From JBGSUZ01 sp963677505 (lineage in GTDB: Bacteria > Bacillota > Clostridia > Peptostreptococcales > Acidaminobacteraceae), in contig CAXXWB010000017.1 in the NCBI GenBank assembly GCA_963677505.2, forward strand, positions 62,001 through 126,000: a stretch of 64,000 nucleotides of DNA, read 5' to 3'. Shown here piece after piece: positions 26,799 through 35,898 of the stretch. Numbering within the stretch: position 1 is the stretch's first letter; every line of letters starts with the position of its first letter. Under the pieces are notes generated by a model that saw only the letters and a list, made by a program, of their open reading frames with translations, had not been told where the DNA came from and did not search any database. Both the position numbers and the translations under genes were made by a program.

Positions 26799-28211
26799 TT
26801 ATTTTCTCAATACGATAGTTGCAGTTGTTCCCTCACCTATGCGACTATTGAGTTCTAGTTGTCCACCATGTTGCTCAACAATTTCAGTACAGATGGCAAG
26901 TCCTATGCCGCTACCAGACTTTTTGCTTTGACCTTTGTAGAATTTATTCTTAATGAGAGGCAAGTCCTCTTCTGAAATACCAACGCCTTGGTCTGCAATT
27001 TCTATGCGAATAGCCTGTTCTTCTTCAATAATATCAACTTCAATATCTTTCCCTTCAGGGGTAAACTTAATGGCATTGTCCAACAGATTAATAATTACCT
27101 GTCTGAGGCGATTGCTATCCCCTTCAATGGATATGCCTTTGAATTCAAACTTCTGTTTGATGGTAATTCCTAGTTTTTCAGCCCTTGGAATAAACATTTG
27201 AAGGGTACTTTCCACTTCCTCATCAATCATGAATTTTTCAAGATAAAGGGTGAACCTGCCACTTTCCATTCTTGAGAAGTCCAATAACTCATTGACCATT
27301 CCTGAAAGCCTAGTGGTTTCCCTTAAAATGACGCTTAACCCCTTATCCACTTGTTCCATGTCATCGTAACCACCAGTGAGAATGGTTTCACCCCAGCCTG
27401 TTATAGCCGTTAGCGGGGTGCGTATCTCATGTGAGATTGAAGAGATAAAATCATTTTTAAGAAGTTCCGTTTTTTGAATTTGGTCCGCCATATCGTTAAG
27501 GGTGTCTGCCAGTATGCCGAGTTCATCTTTGTAATTATTGACAATACGCTCATTTAAATTACCATCCGCCATTTGTTTCGCCATGGAGATAATGCTATTG
27601 ATAGGCTTTAAAATCGACGCACTAAAAGTAAGGCTCATAATGAGTAATACAAAAAATATAGACAACACAATAAAGATAGAGTAGATGGCCATTCGGTAAA
27701 CCATAGCATCTGCCTTAGTCAAAGATGAAATATAACGCATAACCCCGATGGTATTGCCCGAAGAATTAATCAAGGGAATAGAGGCTGACATAATTTTCTC
27801 GCCAGTCCCCACATCTTTTCCATTCCAATGACCCGTTACCCCATTTAGAGAAGTGACTACATCCTCAGACTCTGTTTTCGTTTCCGTATTAAATCCACTA
27901 GAACTGTATTGAATATAGCCTTCCTTGTCAATAATTTGAAGTTCAACCATCTGTTCGTCTTCGAAATCCTTGATAATGAGTTGGGCTATTTCATCAAAGC
28001 TATAATTATCTGTCTTTAAATATTTGTTATAGAAGCCTGCCGAAACAGAGAGTCGATTGGCAAGACTATGGTCCACGTAGTTGTAGTAGAAATTCTTAAC
28101 AATTACCATGAATAGCAAATTAAAAACAATGGTAATCGCCAGTATGGTCACTAAATAATTTCTTACCCATCTTCGCTTAATGCCGTTTATGCCTTTTCTG
28201 CTTTTTTCCAT
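26799..28211 (-). CDS. Sensor histidine kinase
   Basis: The 470-residue kinase has TM1 (about 14-38), an extracytoplasmic sensor domain (39-165) and TM2 (about 166-190). HAMP (190-245), HisKA with FISSISHEIRTPLTAITG and HATPase_c follow, the last with N-box RQVIINLLDNAIKF, G1 ADQGVGISEED and G2 GSGIGLAI. It overlaps the response-regulator gene by 25 bp, so the two are translated together. The upstream FG-GAP lipoprotein in the same operon may modulate or present the signal. The stimulus is unknown. Confidence 0.93.
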   Translation of the reverse strand: MEKSRKGINGIKRRWVRNYLVTILAITIVFNLLFMVIVKNFYYNYVDHSLANRLSVSAGFYNKYLKTDNYSFDEIAQLIIKDFEDEQMVELQIIDKEGYIQYSSSGFNTETKTESEDVVTSLNGVTGHWNGKDVGTGEKIMSASIPLINSSGNTIGVMRYISSLTKADAMVYRMAIYSIFIVLSIFFVLLIMSLTFSASILKPINSIISMAKQMADGNLNERIVNNYKDELGILADTLNDMADQIQKTELLKNDFISSISHEIRTPLTAITGWGETILTGGYDDMEQVDKGLSVILRETTRLSGMVNELLDFSRMESGRFTLYLEKFMIDEEVESTLQMFIPRAEKLGITIKQKFEFKGISIEGDSNRLRQVIINLLDNAIKFTPEGKDIEVDIIEEEQAIRIEIADQGVGISEEDLPLIKNKFYKGQSKKSGSGIGLAICTEIVEQHGGQLELNSRIGEGTTATIVLRK

Positions 28212-28882
28212 TTATATCCCAATCCCCATACTGTAATGATAAACTGCGGGTTCGAAGGATCATCTTCAAGTTTTTGTCGAAGGCGCCTAATGTTCACGTC
28301 TACAATTTTAAAACTACCAAAGAAGTTTTCTCCCCATACATTATCTAAAATATACTCTCTGCTAAGGGGTTTTCCCTCGCTCTTTACCAAAGTGGCTATA
28401 ATGGCAAATTCCAATTGGGTCAAATCTATTTCCACGTCATTTTTAAAGATTTGTCTGTTTTCAAAATCAATAACGAAAGGATCTCCCACATACTTCTCAC
28501 TGTTGTCCTCTTTTAACAAGTTAACTCTTCTGTACAGCGAGTCGATGCGCGCCACTAATTCTTTTGGACTGAAAGGTTTTACCATGTAGTCATCTGCTCC
28601 GTTGATGAGCCCTGCAATTTTATCTGCTTCTTGGCTCTTTGCTGTGAGCATGATGATACCCATGTAATTATTGGTATCTCGAATACGTTTACAGACTTCA
28701 AAACCGTCAATCCCTGGCAACATGACATCTAAAACGGCAATGTCTATTTTATGCTTCTTAACAATTTCCAGCGCTTCCTCTCCGGTCTCTGCTTCAAATA
28801 CTTGATAGCCAAAACGTTTGATATTAATAACCACAAAATCCCTAATATCAATTTGATCCTCTAAAACCAATACATTTCCCAT
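28187..28882 (-). CDS. OmpR/PhoB-family response regulator
   Basis: The 231-residue protein has a receiver domain (phospho-acceptor in IAVLDVMLPGIDGFEV near residue 53, K in VKPFSPKEL) and a C-terminal winged helix ending VWGLGYKWKK. The recognition region is VDVNIRRLRQKLEDD. It is the cognate regulator of the kinase that overlaps its 3' end, and it starts 18 bp after the FG-GAP lipoprotein. Confidence 0.94.
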   Translation of the reverse strand: MGNVLVLEDQIDIRDFVVINIKRFGYQVFEAETGEEALEIVKKHKIDIAVLDVMLPGIDGFEVCKRIRDTNNYMGIIMLTAKSQEADKIAGLINGADDYMVKPFSPKELVARIDSLYRRVNLLKEDNSEKYVGDPFVIDFENRQIFKNDVEIDLTQLEFAIIATLVKSEGKPLSREYILDNVWGENFFGSFKIVDVNIRRLRQKLEDDPSNPQFIITVWGLGYKWKKAEKA

Positions 28883-28900
28883 GTCTACGCCTCCTGTAAG

Positions 28901-30229
28901 TTATAAGATCACGAATAATTGACGGCAGAGCTCTTCAGTGATTAGATAAGGACGACTTGCCTCATCTGAACTATGATACACCTTGCCGAGATAGACTTTA
29001 TCTAAGTTCTTACCTAGTTCAAAATAACCTTTGCTAGTGAAATCCTCTTTGGAGAGATCCCAGTTTTTACGCTCTATCTGTTTAATTTCAAGTAAGTGCA
29101 TGGATTTTTCAAAACCTTCGGCATACAAATCGAAATGAATACCCTCTGAAGTTTCTACAATACCAATCTGATTGGACCAACTAGCAGGGAATTTAAAACG
29201 ATAGCCATCTTCCTGATTGTCAAAGCTCCTTAGTACGGGCTCCAACTCATCCTGAGCGTTAACTTGATTCCATACTGTAATGTAGTTCAGATAATCTGGA
29301 GTTCTCTCATATTTATTACCTGACACTAGAATAGGTATCTCTATGACCCCATCTTGATTCACATCTGTAGATTGACGCTCCACTTGGCGGTAAGTTGCTC
29401 TCGTTACCTTCCACTTTTCATCAAAAAATAAATTTTTCAATTGATTATTTTTATAGATGAAAACATCTGTAAAACCACTTCTTGCCCCAACCTTTGCGTC
29501 GATTACAATCCCTGTACTGTATGGGTTGATCTTCCCAATTTGGACTTCGGCATACTCGTTGACAAATCCATCCATATGATTTTCTGCTAAAAGTTCAAGC
29601 CGACCATTGGCCAGTGTATATACTTTTGTTTTGGCAAAAGAATCTGATCTAGAAAGTTTAACAGTAACCAGTTCATCCTGTTTGTTGTCGTTCACATCTC
29701 CAGTTACAAATTCAGTATAAGAGTCTTTAAAAATCTCTTCATAGCCATTTTCTCCGTGCATATAGACAGAAAGCCCTTTATTGAGTTGTGCGCCACTCTG
29801 CCAGCCTACGACGATTTCCTTAACCCCGTTGCCATCCAAATCCGGAAAGGAAATCTTGTTCACATCATAGCCAATTCCCTGAATATCTGTGTTGATACGC
29901 CATTTGTCATTTTTTTTACTGAGGACTGTGATTTTTATGGCAAATTGATCTGTTTCTTTCGTATGAAGAACTACGACTTCATCTTCGCCGTCCATGTCTA
30001 AATCTATGAACTGAACAGACTTTTTATTTTCACCCTCAAGGGGAGTGATTAACTTGATATCTTCATTGAAATGGTCCTTTAGCACTTGACTGATTTCTTC
30101 AAGTTCTAAGGGAAGCCTAGGCTTTGATAGCATGTCCGAATCACTTACATCGAAGATGCACCCGCTAAGCAAAGACATCATACCTATCATTACACCCAAG
30201 AGCAGACCTTTTAGGGTCGATATTTTCAT
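28901..30229 (-). CDS. FG-GAP/VCBS-repeat lipoprotein
   Basis: The 442-residue protein has a lipoprotein signal with lipobox LLSGC (Cys about residue 24). Repeats with Ca2+-loop-like acidic motifs follow: DLDMDGEDE, DLDGNGVKE, DVNDNKQDE and DVNQDGVIE. This is the integrin-like FG-GAP/VCBS blade pattern. A C-terminal domain of about 120 residues is not recognised. It is the first gene of an operon with a two-component system, so it may act as an extracytoplasmic sensor accessory. The start lies behind GGAG-like sequence. Confidence 0.8.
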   Translation of the reverse strand: MKISTLKGLLLGVMIGMMSLLSGCIFDVSDSDMLSKPRLPLELEEISQVLKDHFNEDIKLITPLEGENKKSVQFIDLDMDGEDEVVVLHTKETDQFAIKITVLSKKNDKWRINTDIQGIGYDVNKISFPDLDGNGVKEIVVGWQSGAQLNKGLSVYMHGENGYEEIFKDSYTEFVTGDVNDNKQDELVTVKLSRSDSFAKTKVYTLANGRLELLAENHMDGFVNEYAEVQIGKINPYSTGIVIDAKVGARSGFTDVFIYKNNQLKNLFFDEKWKVTRATYRQVERQSTDVNQDGVIEIPILVSGNKYERTPDYLNYITVWNQVNAQDELEPVLRSFDNQEDGYRFKFPASWSNQIGIVETSEGIHFDLYAEGFEKSMHLLEIKQIERKNWDLSKEDFTSKGYFELGKNLDKVYLGKVYHSSDEASRPYLITEELCRQLFVIL

Positions 30230-30309
30230 GGTTTACTCCTCGCACTATTATCATCATTCTTATCATAACCATTATAACTTTGTTAGGGGTAACAATCCAA
30301 TAACAAAAA

Positions 30310-30328
30310 ACAGCGCCTAGGGCGCTGT
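30310..30328 (-). terminator. Terminator of the polyamine transport operon
   Basis: ACAGCGCC (30310-30317) pairs perfectly with GGCGCTGT (30321-30328) around TAG, followed by TTTTTT on the minus strand. Confidence 0.92.
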
Positions 30329-30338
30329 TGCTGTCATA

Positions 30339-31412
30339 CTATTTTGCAGATTTTACTTCCGTCCAAATACGGTTATATTCCTCTATGAAGTCACCTGGAT
30401 CAAGGAATACTTCAAAGTTTGTAAGCTTTTTAACATCTGGGTATGCCGTAGGATCTCCAGAAACCTCTGGATCTAGCATTGCCTTTGCTTTTGCATTTGG
30501 TGTTGAATAGCCAATGTAGTCTACATTTTTCTTAGCCGTTTCTGCACGGTTCATAAAATCAATGAACAAATGAGCTTCTTCAATATTTTTAGCACCTTTT
30601 GGAATGACCATATTGTCAAACCACAGATTGCTGCCTTCTTTTGGAAGAGCATAAGCTAAGTCTGGGTTTTCGCTTTTCATATACATCGCATCCCCGGACC
30701 AACAAACTGCTAAAGCTGCTTCTCCTGAAATCATCATATCCTTCAAGTTATCTCCAGCATATGCCATCAAATAAGGTTTTTGCTCAATCAAACTTTTTTT
30801 AGCCGCTTCCAACTCCTCAGCTTTTCTGCTGTTTAAACTGTATCCATGTTTTTTTAAAGCTACTGCCAATGCATCTCTCTGAGAGTCAAGCATCACAATA
30901 GAACCTTTGTATTTCTCATTCCAAAGTATATTCCAACTGTCAACAGGATCACTCACCATTGTCTTGTTATAAATAATACCTACCGTTCCCCACATGTAAG
31001 GAATAGAATAATGATTACCTTTATCAAAAGGCAAATCCTTGAACTCATCAGAAATATCTCCGAAAGTAGTAATTTTGCTTAAATCAATAGGCTCAAGCAT
31101 ATCTTCTTTAATCATCTTTTCAATCATATAGTCTGAAGGAATGGCGACATCGTATTTGGTGCCGCCTTGTTTAATTTTAACGTACATATCTTCATTGGTT
31201 GCAAAAGTTTCGTAAACAACCTTAATATTATACTCGTTTTCAAACTCAGCAAGAACTGTTTCATCAATATAGTCGCCCCAGTTATATACATAAAGGGTCT
31301 TTTGGTTACTACTAGTGCTTGAACATCCGCTAAGCATTCCTATGAACAATACCACGCTCAGCAAGAGAGCAAACTTTTTTTTCAATCTTCCCACACTCCT
31401 TTTATTCATCAT
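30339..31412 (-). CDS. potD: Spermidine/putrescine ABC transporter, substrate-binding lipoprotein
   Basis: The 357-residue lipoprotein (lipobox around GMLSGCSS, Cys about residue 30) belongs to the PotD/PotF family. Evidence includes LYVYNWGDYIDETVLAEFE at the mature N-terminus, YDVAIPSDYMIEKMI, MWGTVGIIYNKTMV and AHLFIDFMNRAE. It captures polyamine outside the cell and delivers it to PotB/PotC. It is the last gene of the regulator-potABC-potD operon, followed by a strong terminator. Confidence 0.94.
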   Translation of the reverse strand: MMNKRSVGRLKKKFALLLSVVLFIGMLSGCSSTSSNQKTLYVYNWGDYIDETVLAEFENEYNIKVVYETFATNEDMYVKIKQGGTKYDVAIPSDYMIEKMIKEDMLEPIDLSKITTFGDISDEFKDLPFDKGNHYSIPYMWGTVGIIYNKTMVSDPVDSWNILWNEKYKGSIVMLDSQRDALAVALKKHGYSLNSRKAEELEAAKKSLIEQKPYLMAYAGDNLKDMMISGEAALAVCWSGDAMYMKSENPDLAYALPKEGSNLWFDNMVIPKGAKNIEEAHLFIDFMNRAETAKKNVDYIGYSTPNAKAKAMLDPEVSGDPTAYPDVKKLTNFEVFLDPGDFIEEYNRIWTEVKSAK

Positions 31413-31448
31413 TGAGTTGATTTCTTATCCTATTTTATCTTGTCCTAT

Positions 31449-32237
31449 TTATCTTGTTTTTTCAAGAACCTGTTTGTTATCAGAAGCTTTATTGATTACC
31501 AACAACATAATCAGTACGCTGACAAACATTAAGGTAGACAATGCGTTGATAATTGGTTTGATGCCTCTTCTTGCCATAGAGTAAATGGTAATGGACAAGT
31601 TGGTCACACCGCCACCTGTTGTGAAGAAACTAATGACAAAATCATCTATAGACAGTGTAAACGCCATGAGAAAACCTGAAATTATACCTGGCATAATTTC
31701 AGGCACAATAACTTTTCTAAAGGCATACCAAGGCGTAGCCCCTAAGTCCATTGCAGCATTTAGCGTGTCTTGATTCATAAGTCTGAGCTTTGGAAGCACG
31801 GACAAAATCACATAAGGCGTACAGAAGGTAATGTGTGCAATCAGCATGGTATTAAAGCCCAGTTCAAATTTAAGCATTGAGAACAAGGTCATTAACGCAA
31901 CCCCAGTAACAATGTCTGGATTAAGAATGGGAATATTGTTCACCTGCATGACCAACTTCTGCCTCATAGGTCGCATGTGGTTGATGCCGAAAGCAGCAAA
32001 GGTTCCTATGACGGTTGCAATTGCAGATGCAGCAAAGGCTACTGCAATGGTGTAATATAAAGATTTCATAATTTGTCTGTCATTGAAAAGCGCTTGATAC
32101 CACTTAAGTGAAAATCCACTCCAATTAGCCGTTGACTTTCCCGAATTGAAACTGTAAATAATGAGCACAATAATCGGAGCATAGAGAAACAAAAACATGA
32201 GATAAGTATAAAATCTTTTGACATGCTTATTTACCAT
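31449..32237 (-). CDS. potC: Polyamine ABC transporter permease PotC
   Basis: The 262-residue permease has six membrane segments. The EAA-type ATPase-contact loop reads AAMDLGATPWYAFRKVIVPE near residue 160. The sequence start (RFYTYLMFLFLYAPIIVLI) and the SGKSTANWSGFSLKWYQALF segment are typical of PotC. It overlaps potB by 7 bp, indicating coupled translation. Confidence 0.93.
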   Translation of the reverse strand: MVNKHVKRFYTYLMFLFLYAPIIVLIIYSFNSGKSTANWSGFSLKWYQALFNDRQIMKSLYYTIAVAFAASAIATVIGTFAAFGINHMRPMRQKLVMQVNNIPILNPDIVTGVALMTLFSMLKFELGFNTMLIAHITFCTPYVILSVLPKLRLMNQDTLNAAMDLGATPWYAFRKVIVPEIMPGIISGFLMAFTLSIDDFVISFFTTGGGVTNLSITIYSMARRGIKPIINALSTLMFVSVLIMLLVINKASDNKQVLEKTR

Positions 32238-33058
32238 ACGTTTCTCTCACCTCCACCAGATCGGTCTGCCTTGTTAAGCATTGCAACCGAAATCAATATG
32301 ATGACCATGAGAATCATAGAAATAGCCGAACCAAAGTGCCAATCGCCTACTAATAAGAATTGCTGTTCAATTAAGTTACCAATTAAATTAAATTGTCCCC
32401 CACCTAAGAGGTTTGAAATGACAAAGGTACTCACTGCTGGCATGAACACCATCAAAATACCAGATATTACACCCGGGATACTAAGAGGCAAAATAATTCT
32501 TTTAAAGACCATATTCTTGTCAGCACCTAGGTCTTCAGCCGCTTCTATGAATTGTTTGTCAATTTTCGTAAGGACTGTATAGATAGGCAAAACCATAAAA
32601 GGTAGGAAGTTGTATACCATACCCAATAGGATTGCCCCTTCATTATAAAGTAAATTTACACTATGAATATTAAAGAATTCCAAAAGTTTGTTGATAAAAC
32701 CATTTTTACCTAAGATGGCCATCCATGCGTAAGTTCTAAGTAAGAAATTCATCCACATAGGCAATATAAATAAAGTCACTGCAATCTTTTGAAGCGATGG
32801 CTTCATTTTGGACAAAATCATCGCCATTGGAAATCCTAATAAAATACACAAAACTGTAGCTTCAACAGCCAACACCAACGAACGCCAAAGAACCTCCAAG
32901 TAAAGAGGATCCATAAATTTCTTATAACTTTCAATAGAGAACGTCATGCCGCTTGCATCGATAATAAAAATACTGTATATGAACACCAAAAATAGTGGGA
33001 CTACTACAAAAATGGCGCTCCATAAGATGTACGGGCTGCTACTAAACCTCTTGAGCAT
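32231..33058 (-). CDS. potB: Polyamine ABC transporter permease PotB
   Basis: The 275-residue permease has six membrane segments. Its coupling loop is EAAEDLGADKNMVFKRIILP near residue 195. The PotB pattern of a first segment (ILWSAIFVVVPLFLVFIYS) plus LPMWMNFLLRTYAWMAILG is present. Its start codon overlaps the potA stop by one base, and its 3' end overlaps potC. Confidence 0.93.
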   Translation of the reverse strand: MLKRFSSSPYILWSAIFVVVPLFLVFIYSIFIIDASGMTFSIESYKKFMDPLYLEVLWRSLVLAVEATVLCILLGFPMAMILSKMKPSLQKIAVTLFILPMWMNFLLRTYAWMAILGKNGFINKLLEFFNIHSVNLLYNEGAILLGMVYNFLPFMVLPIYTVLTKIDKQFIEAAEDLGADKNMVFKRIILPLSIPGVISGILMVFMPAVSTFVISNLLGGGQFNLIGNLIEQQFLLVGDWHFGSAISMILMVIILISVAMLNKADRSGGGERNVW

Positions 33059-34104
33059 TAAACCTCGTCACCTTTTCTCATAATATGCAAGTCGTCTGGC
33101 GTTACAAAGAGTCCCACTTCTTCGCCTTCTACAGATGATTTTGTACTGTGTACCATCCAAGTTCTATCACTTTCGATAATGTGCATTTCATAATGAACAC
33201 CTTTAAATACTACAGAATCAACAGTTCCTATTAAAAGACCTTCTGACTTTTCAACAATTTTTACATCTTCAGGTCGAATGACCACATCGACACGTTCATT
33301 TTGCTCAAAACCAGTATCCAAACATTTAAAGGCTTTTCCTGCAAATTCTACCCAGTAATCTTCTTTCATGATGCCCTCAATAATATTGCTCTCACCAATA
33401 AAGTCGGCAACAAAAGCATTGATTGGTTCATTATAAATATTGACTGGACTACCAATCTGTTGAATTTTACCTTTGTTCATGATGATAATCTTATCCGACA
33501 TGGTCAAGGCTTCTTCTTGGTCATGGGTTACATAAATAAATGTAATACCCAACTCCTGTTGCATATATTTTAATTCCAATTGCATTTCTTTTCTAAGTTT
33601 TAAGTCCAGTGCCCCGAGAGGTTCATCTAACAATAGTACCTTAGGTTCATTGACCAAGGCCCTTGCTATGGCAATTCTCTGTTGTTGTCCACCGCTGAGC
33701 TGATCGATGGCACGTTTCTCAAAACCACTTAAGTTAACCAGTTCCAACATGCGCTCTACTCTTTTTTTGATATCGCTTTCGCTGTGCTTTTTAATGCGAA
33801 GACCAAAGGCAATGTTTTCATATATGTTCATATGAGGAAAAAGTGCATACTTTTGAAATACAGTATTAATAGGCCTTAAGTACGGTGGAAGGCTGGTAAT
33901 ATCTCGATCTCCGAACAAGATTTGTCCTTCGTCTGGCGTTTCAAACCCGCCGATCATCCTTAGGGTCGTTGTCTTTCCACAACCGCTCGGTCCTAAAATC
34001 GTCAAAAACTCCTCTGATTTTACCCAGAAGTCTATATTGTCTACAACGCGCTCTCCGTCATAAGCTTTTACGATATTTTTTCCATGAATGATTTTCTTCT
34101 TCAT
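33058..34104 (-). CDS. potA: Polyamine ABC transporter ATPase PotA
   Basis: The 348-residue ATPase has Walker A GPSGCGKTT, signature LSGGQQQRIAIARAL, Walker B VLLLDEPLGALD and H-loop YVTHDQEEAL. A C-terminal TOBE region (about 270-345) is typical of the PotA/MalK group. ATG 34104 is chosen because GGAGGG sits just upstream; the longer frame uses GTG 34116 inside that site. The regulator gene ends 26 bp before. Confidence 0.95.
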   Translation of the reverse strand: MKKKIIHGKNIVKAYDGERVVDNIDFWVKSEEFLTILGPSGCGKTTTLRMIGGFETPDEGQILFGDRDITSLPPYLRPINTVFQKYALFPHMNIYENIAFGLRIKKHSESDIKKRVERMLELVNLSGFEKRAIDQLSGGQQQRIAIARALVNEPKVLLLDEPLGALDLKLRKEMQLELKYMQQELGITFIYVTHDQEEALTMSDKIIIMNKGKIQQIGSPVNIYNEPINAFVADFIGESNIIEGIMKEDYWVEFAGKAFKCLDTGFEQNERVDVVIRPEDVKIVEKSEGLLIGTVDSVVFKGVHYEMHIIESDRTWMVHSTKSSVEGEEVGLFVTPDDLHIMRKGDEV

Positions 34105-34130
34105 TACGCCCTCCACTACCTTAATACTTA

Positions 34131-34670
34131 CTAGAAATTCGGTGGTGCAGCTACCATTAGAATCTTAGCAGCCGTTTTACCAGAATTGACAATGGTATGG
34201 TCTACCTTTGTCTTATAATAGAAGCTTTCGCCTTTTTTCGCCTTATACTTTTTGCCGCCTAATACAACGGTAATATTACCTTGAATCACATATCCAAATT
34301 CTTCACCCTGATGAGGATCATCTTCAATAAAAGAACCACCTGGTTCAATTTCTAATAGTATGGGTTCCATCATGTTCTTTTGGGCATTTGGTACAATCCA
34401 TTCCAAAAGATAACCTAATTCTTCGTCATGGGTCTCAAATATGTCTTCCTTTGCAAAAACGATTTTGTCGTTTTCAGTTTCATTAAAGAACTCTTTCAAA
34501 TCCGTCCCCAAGCATTCAAGGATATCTACCAAACTGGCGATGGATGGCGAAGTCATGTCTCTTTCAAGTTGGGAAATAAATCCCTTCGAAAGTTCGCAAC
34601 GGTTTGCTAATTCTTCCTGCGTCAGAGCATTCTTCAATCTGAGCCGCTTGATCTTTTCTCCTATTTGCAT
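34131..34670 (-). CDS. XRE-cupin regulator of polyamine transport (PuuR-like)
   Basis: The 179-residue protein has an N-terminal XRE helix-turn-helix (residues 4-58, ALTQEELANRCELSKGFISQ) and a C-terminal cupin (about 105-175, DPHQGEEFGYVIQGNITVVL). This is the architecture of PuuR-type polyamine or amino-acid sensors. ATG 34670 follows GGAGGAG. It is the first gene of the pot operon. Three similar dyads just downstream of the -10 box suggest it represses its own operon until ligand binds the cupin. Confidence 0.9.
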   Translation of the reverse strand: MQIGEKIKRLRLKNALTQEELANRCELSKGFISQLERDMTSPSIASLVDILECLGTDLKEFFNETENDKIVFAKEDIFETHDEELGYLLEWIVPNAQKNMMEPILLEIEPGGSFIEDDPHQGEEFGYVIQGNITVVLGGKKYKAKKGESFYYKTKVDHTIVNSGKTAAKILMVAAPPNF

Positions 34671-34699
34671 GATGATCTCCTCCAAAAACAAAAAATAAT

Positions 34700-34785
34700 A
34701 AACCCATAGTTTTCTTAACCAAAGTTTATTATTACTAAACCATAAGTTTCGATTTATTATACTCCAATGTTGTACAAAGCGTCAA
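34700..34785 (-). promoter_or_regulatory. Promoter and triple operator of the pot operon
   Basis: On the minus strand TTGACG (34780-34785) and TATAAT (34756-34761) are spaced 18 bp. Immediately downstream are three similar dyads: AAACCATAAGTTT (34737-34749), AACCAAAGTTT (34717-34727) and AAACCCATAGTTT (34700-34712). All have the form AACC-N3/4-GTTT and lie over the expected transcript start and leader, the classic position for autorepression. Confidence 0.72.
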
Positions 34786-34816
34786 GTTAGAATGGCGGTA
34801 ATAAGAAACAAAAAAA

Positions 34817-34843
34817 CAGGCTAGAATCCGTGTATCTAGCCTG
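34817..34843 (-). terminator. Terminator of the glycolipid operon
   Basis: CAGGCTAGA (34817-34825) pairs perfectly with TCTAGCCTG (34835-34843), followed by a T-run on the minus strand. It overlaps the stop codon of the flippase-like gene. Confidence 0.9.
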
Positions 34844-35864
34844 CTTGACTCTTTGAACGTTGCTTGTCTGTTACATACACGTATAATGTAAACAAGCCAC
34901 AGAAAATTAATCCAAAGTAATAACTAATGCCTCTCCATAACAAAATTGCCATTGCCAATAGATGAGAGGTAAAAATACTGCCTAATAAAAGAGAAAATCC
35001 TACTTCTGAAGCCCCTGCAGTTCCCGGTGAGGGAATGAATGAAACAGCCATGTAGACCATGGCTTGAAGGGAAATAATTTCTATGTAAGATACACCTCTC
35101 AGACCAAGGGCTAAGTATACCAAATAGGTGACACTAAAAAACGCAGTCAACTGCACAATAGATAAGGCAAATAGCCAAATATTATTTTTATAGTCACCGT
35201 GAAATTCTGTCATAGCCAATTGATATTCTTCAATCCAATGGTTGAGTCGTTGATAGGCTCTATCCTTATGTCTTAACAATTTAAGACGATGAAGTCCTTC
35301 AATCACTACTTGTGCAATACGTTCCATCTTTTTAGGTTTAAAAGCCATTAAAATAATCGCAACTAAACCAGTGGTATTGATACTCAATCCTATAACGACA
35401 AAGGTAGTCGCAGCTTGAGCCTCTAATATGAGACCGTGAATTTTAAAAACGAACAGGACCATGGAATAAACAGTGACAGTGACTTGGAAAAGCAAGAACT
35501 TTCCTACCAAGACAGCTGTCGCATTGCCCATAGGTATTTTTTCCTTGCCTAGCTCATAGAGTTGCATCGGCTGTCCGCCACTGGCAAAGGGTGTCAAAGA
35601 ACTGTAATATTGTCCAATCATTGTCGTTTTAAACGCTGTCCAAAATCTGATTTCAGGATTAACTTTTTTAATGAGATTATGCATCATTAAAGCCTCTAAT
35701 CCCCAGTAGACAAACATACAGATAATACCTAGCAGGAGAAATCTAAAATCTGCCATTTTCAGCGTTTCCTCAAGTGCTATGGGGTCTATGCTGCTAAACA
35801 GTACTTTGAGGGATAGCAGAATAATAACTGCCAGTACGATATAATTAAGTATTTTTTTTTTCAT
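34836..35864 (-). CDS. Flippase-like membrane protein (LPG synthase TM / UPF0104 domain)
   Basis: The 342-residue protein is almost entirely membrane-embedded (about eight segments). It shows the family blocks TTMIGQYYSSLTPFASGGQP and SFIPSPGTAGASEVGFSLLL, typical of the transmembrane half of MprF and of UPF0104/AglD proteins. The cytoplasmic aminoacyl-transferase half of MprF is absent, so flipping of a lipid or glycolipid is more likely than lysinylation. ATG 35864 is preferred over an upstream TTG. It follows two lipid-glycosyltransferase genes. Confidence 0.85.
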   Translation of the reverse strand: MKKKILNYIVLAVIILLSLKVLFSSIDPIALEETLKMADFRFLLLGIICMFVYWGLEALMMHNLIKKVNPEIRFWTAFKTTMIGQYYSSLTPFASGGQPMQLYELGKEKIPMGNATAVLVGKFLLFQVTVTVYSMVLFVFKIHGLILEAQAATTFVVIGLSINTTGLVAIILMAFKPKKMERIAQVVIEGLHRLKLLRHKDRAYQRLNHWIEEYQLAMTEFHGDYKNNIWLFALSIVQLTAFFSVTYLVYLALGLRGVSYIEIISLQAMVYMAVSFIPSPGTAGASEVGFSLLLGSIFTSHLLAMAILLWRGISYYFGLIFCGLFTLYVYVTDKQRSKSQAG

Positions 35865-35898
35865 AAAAGCACCTGTTCGCAATATATCTAAGTTCTGA

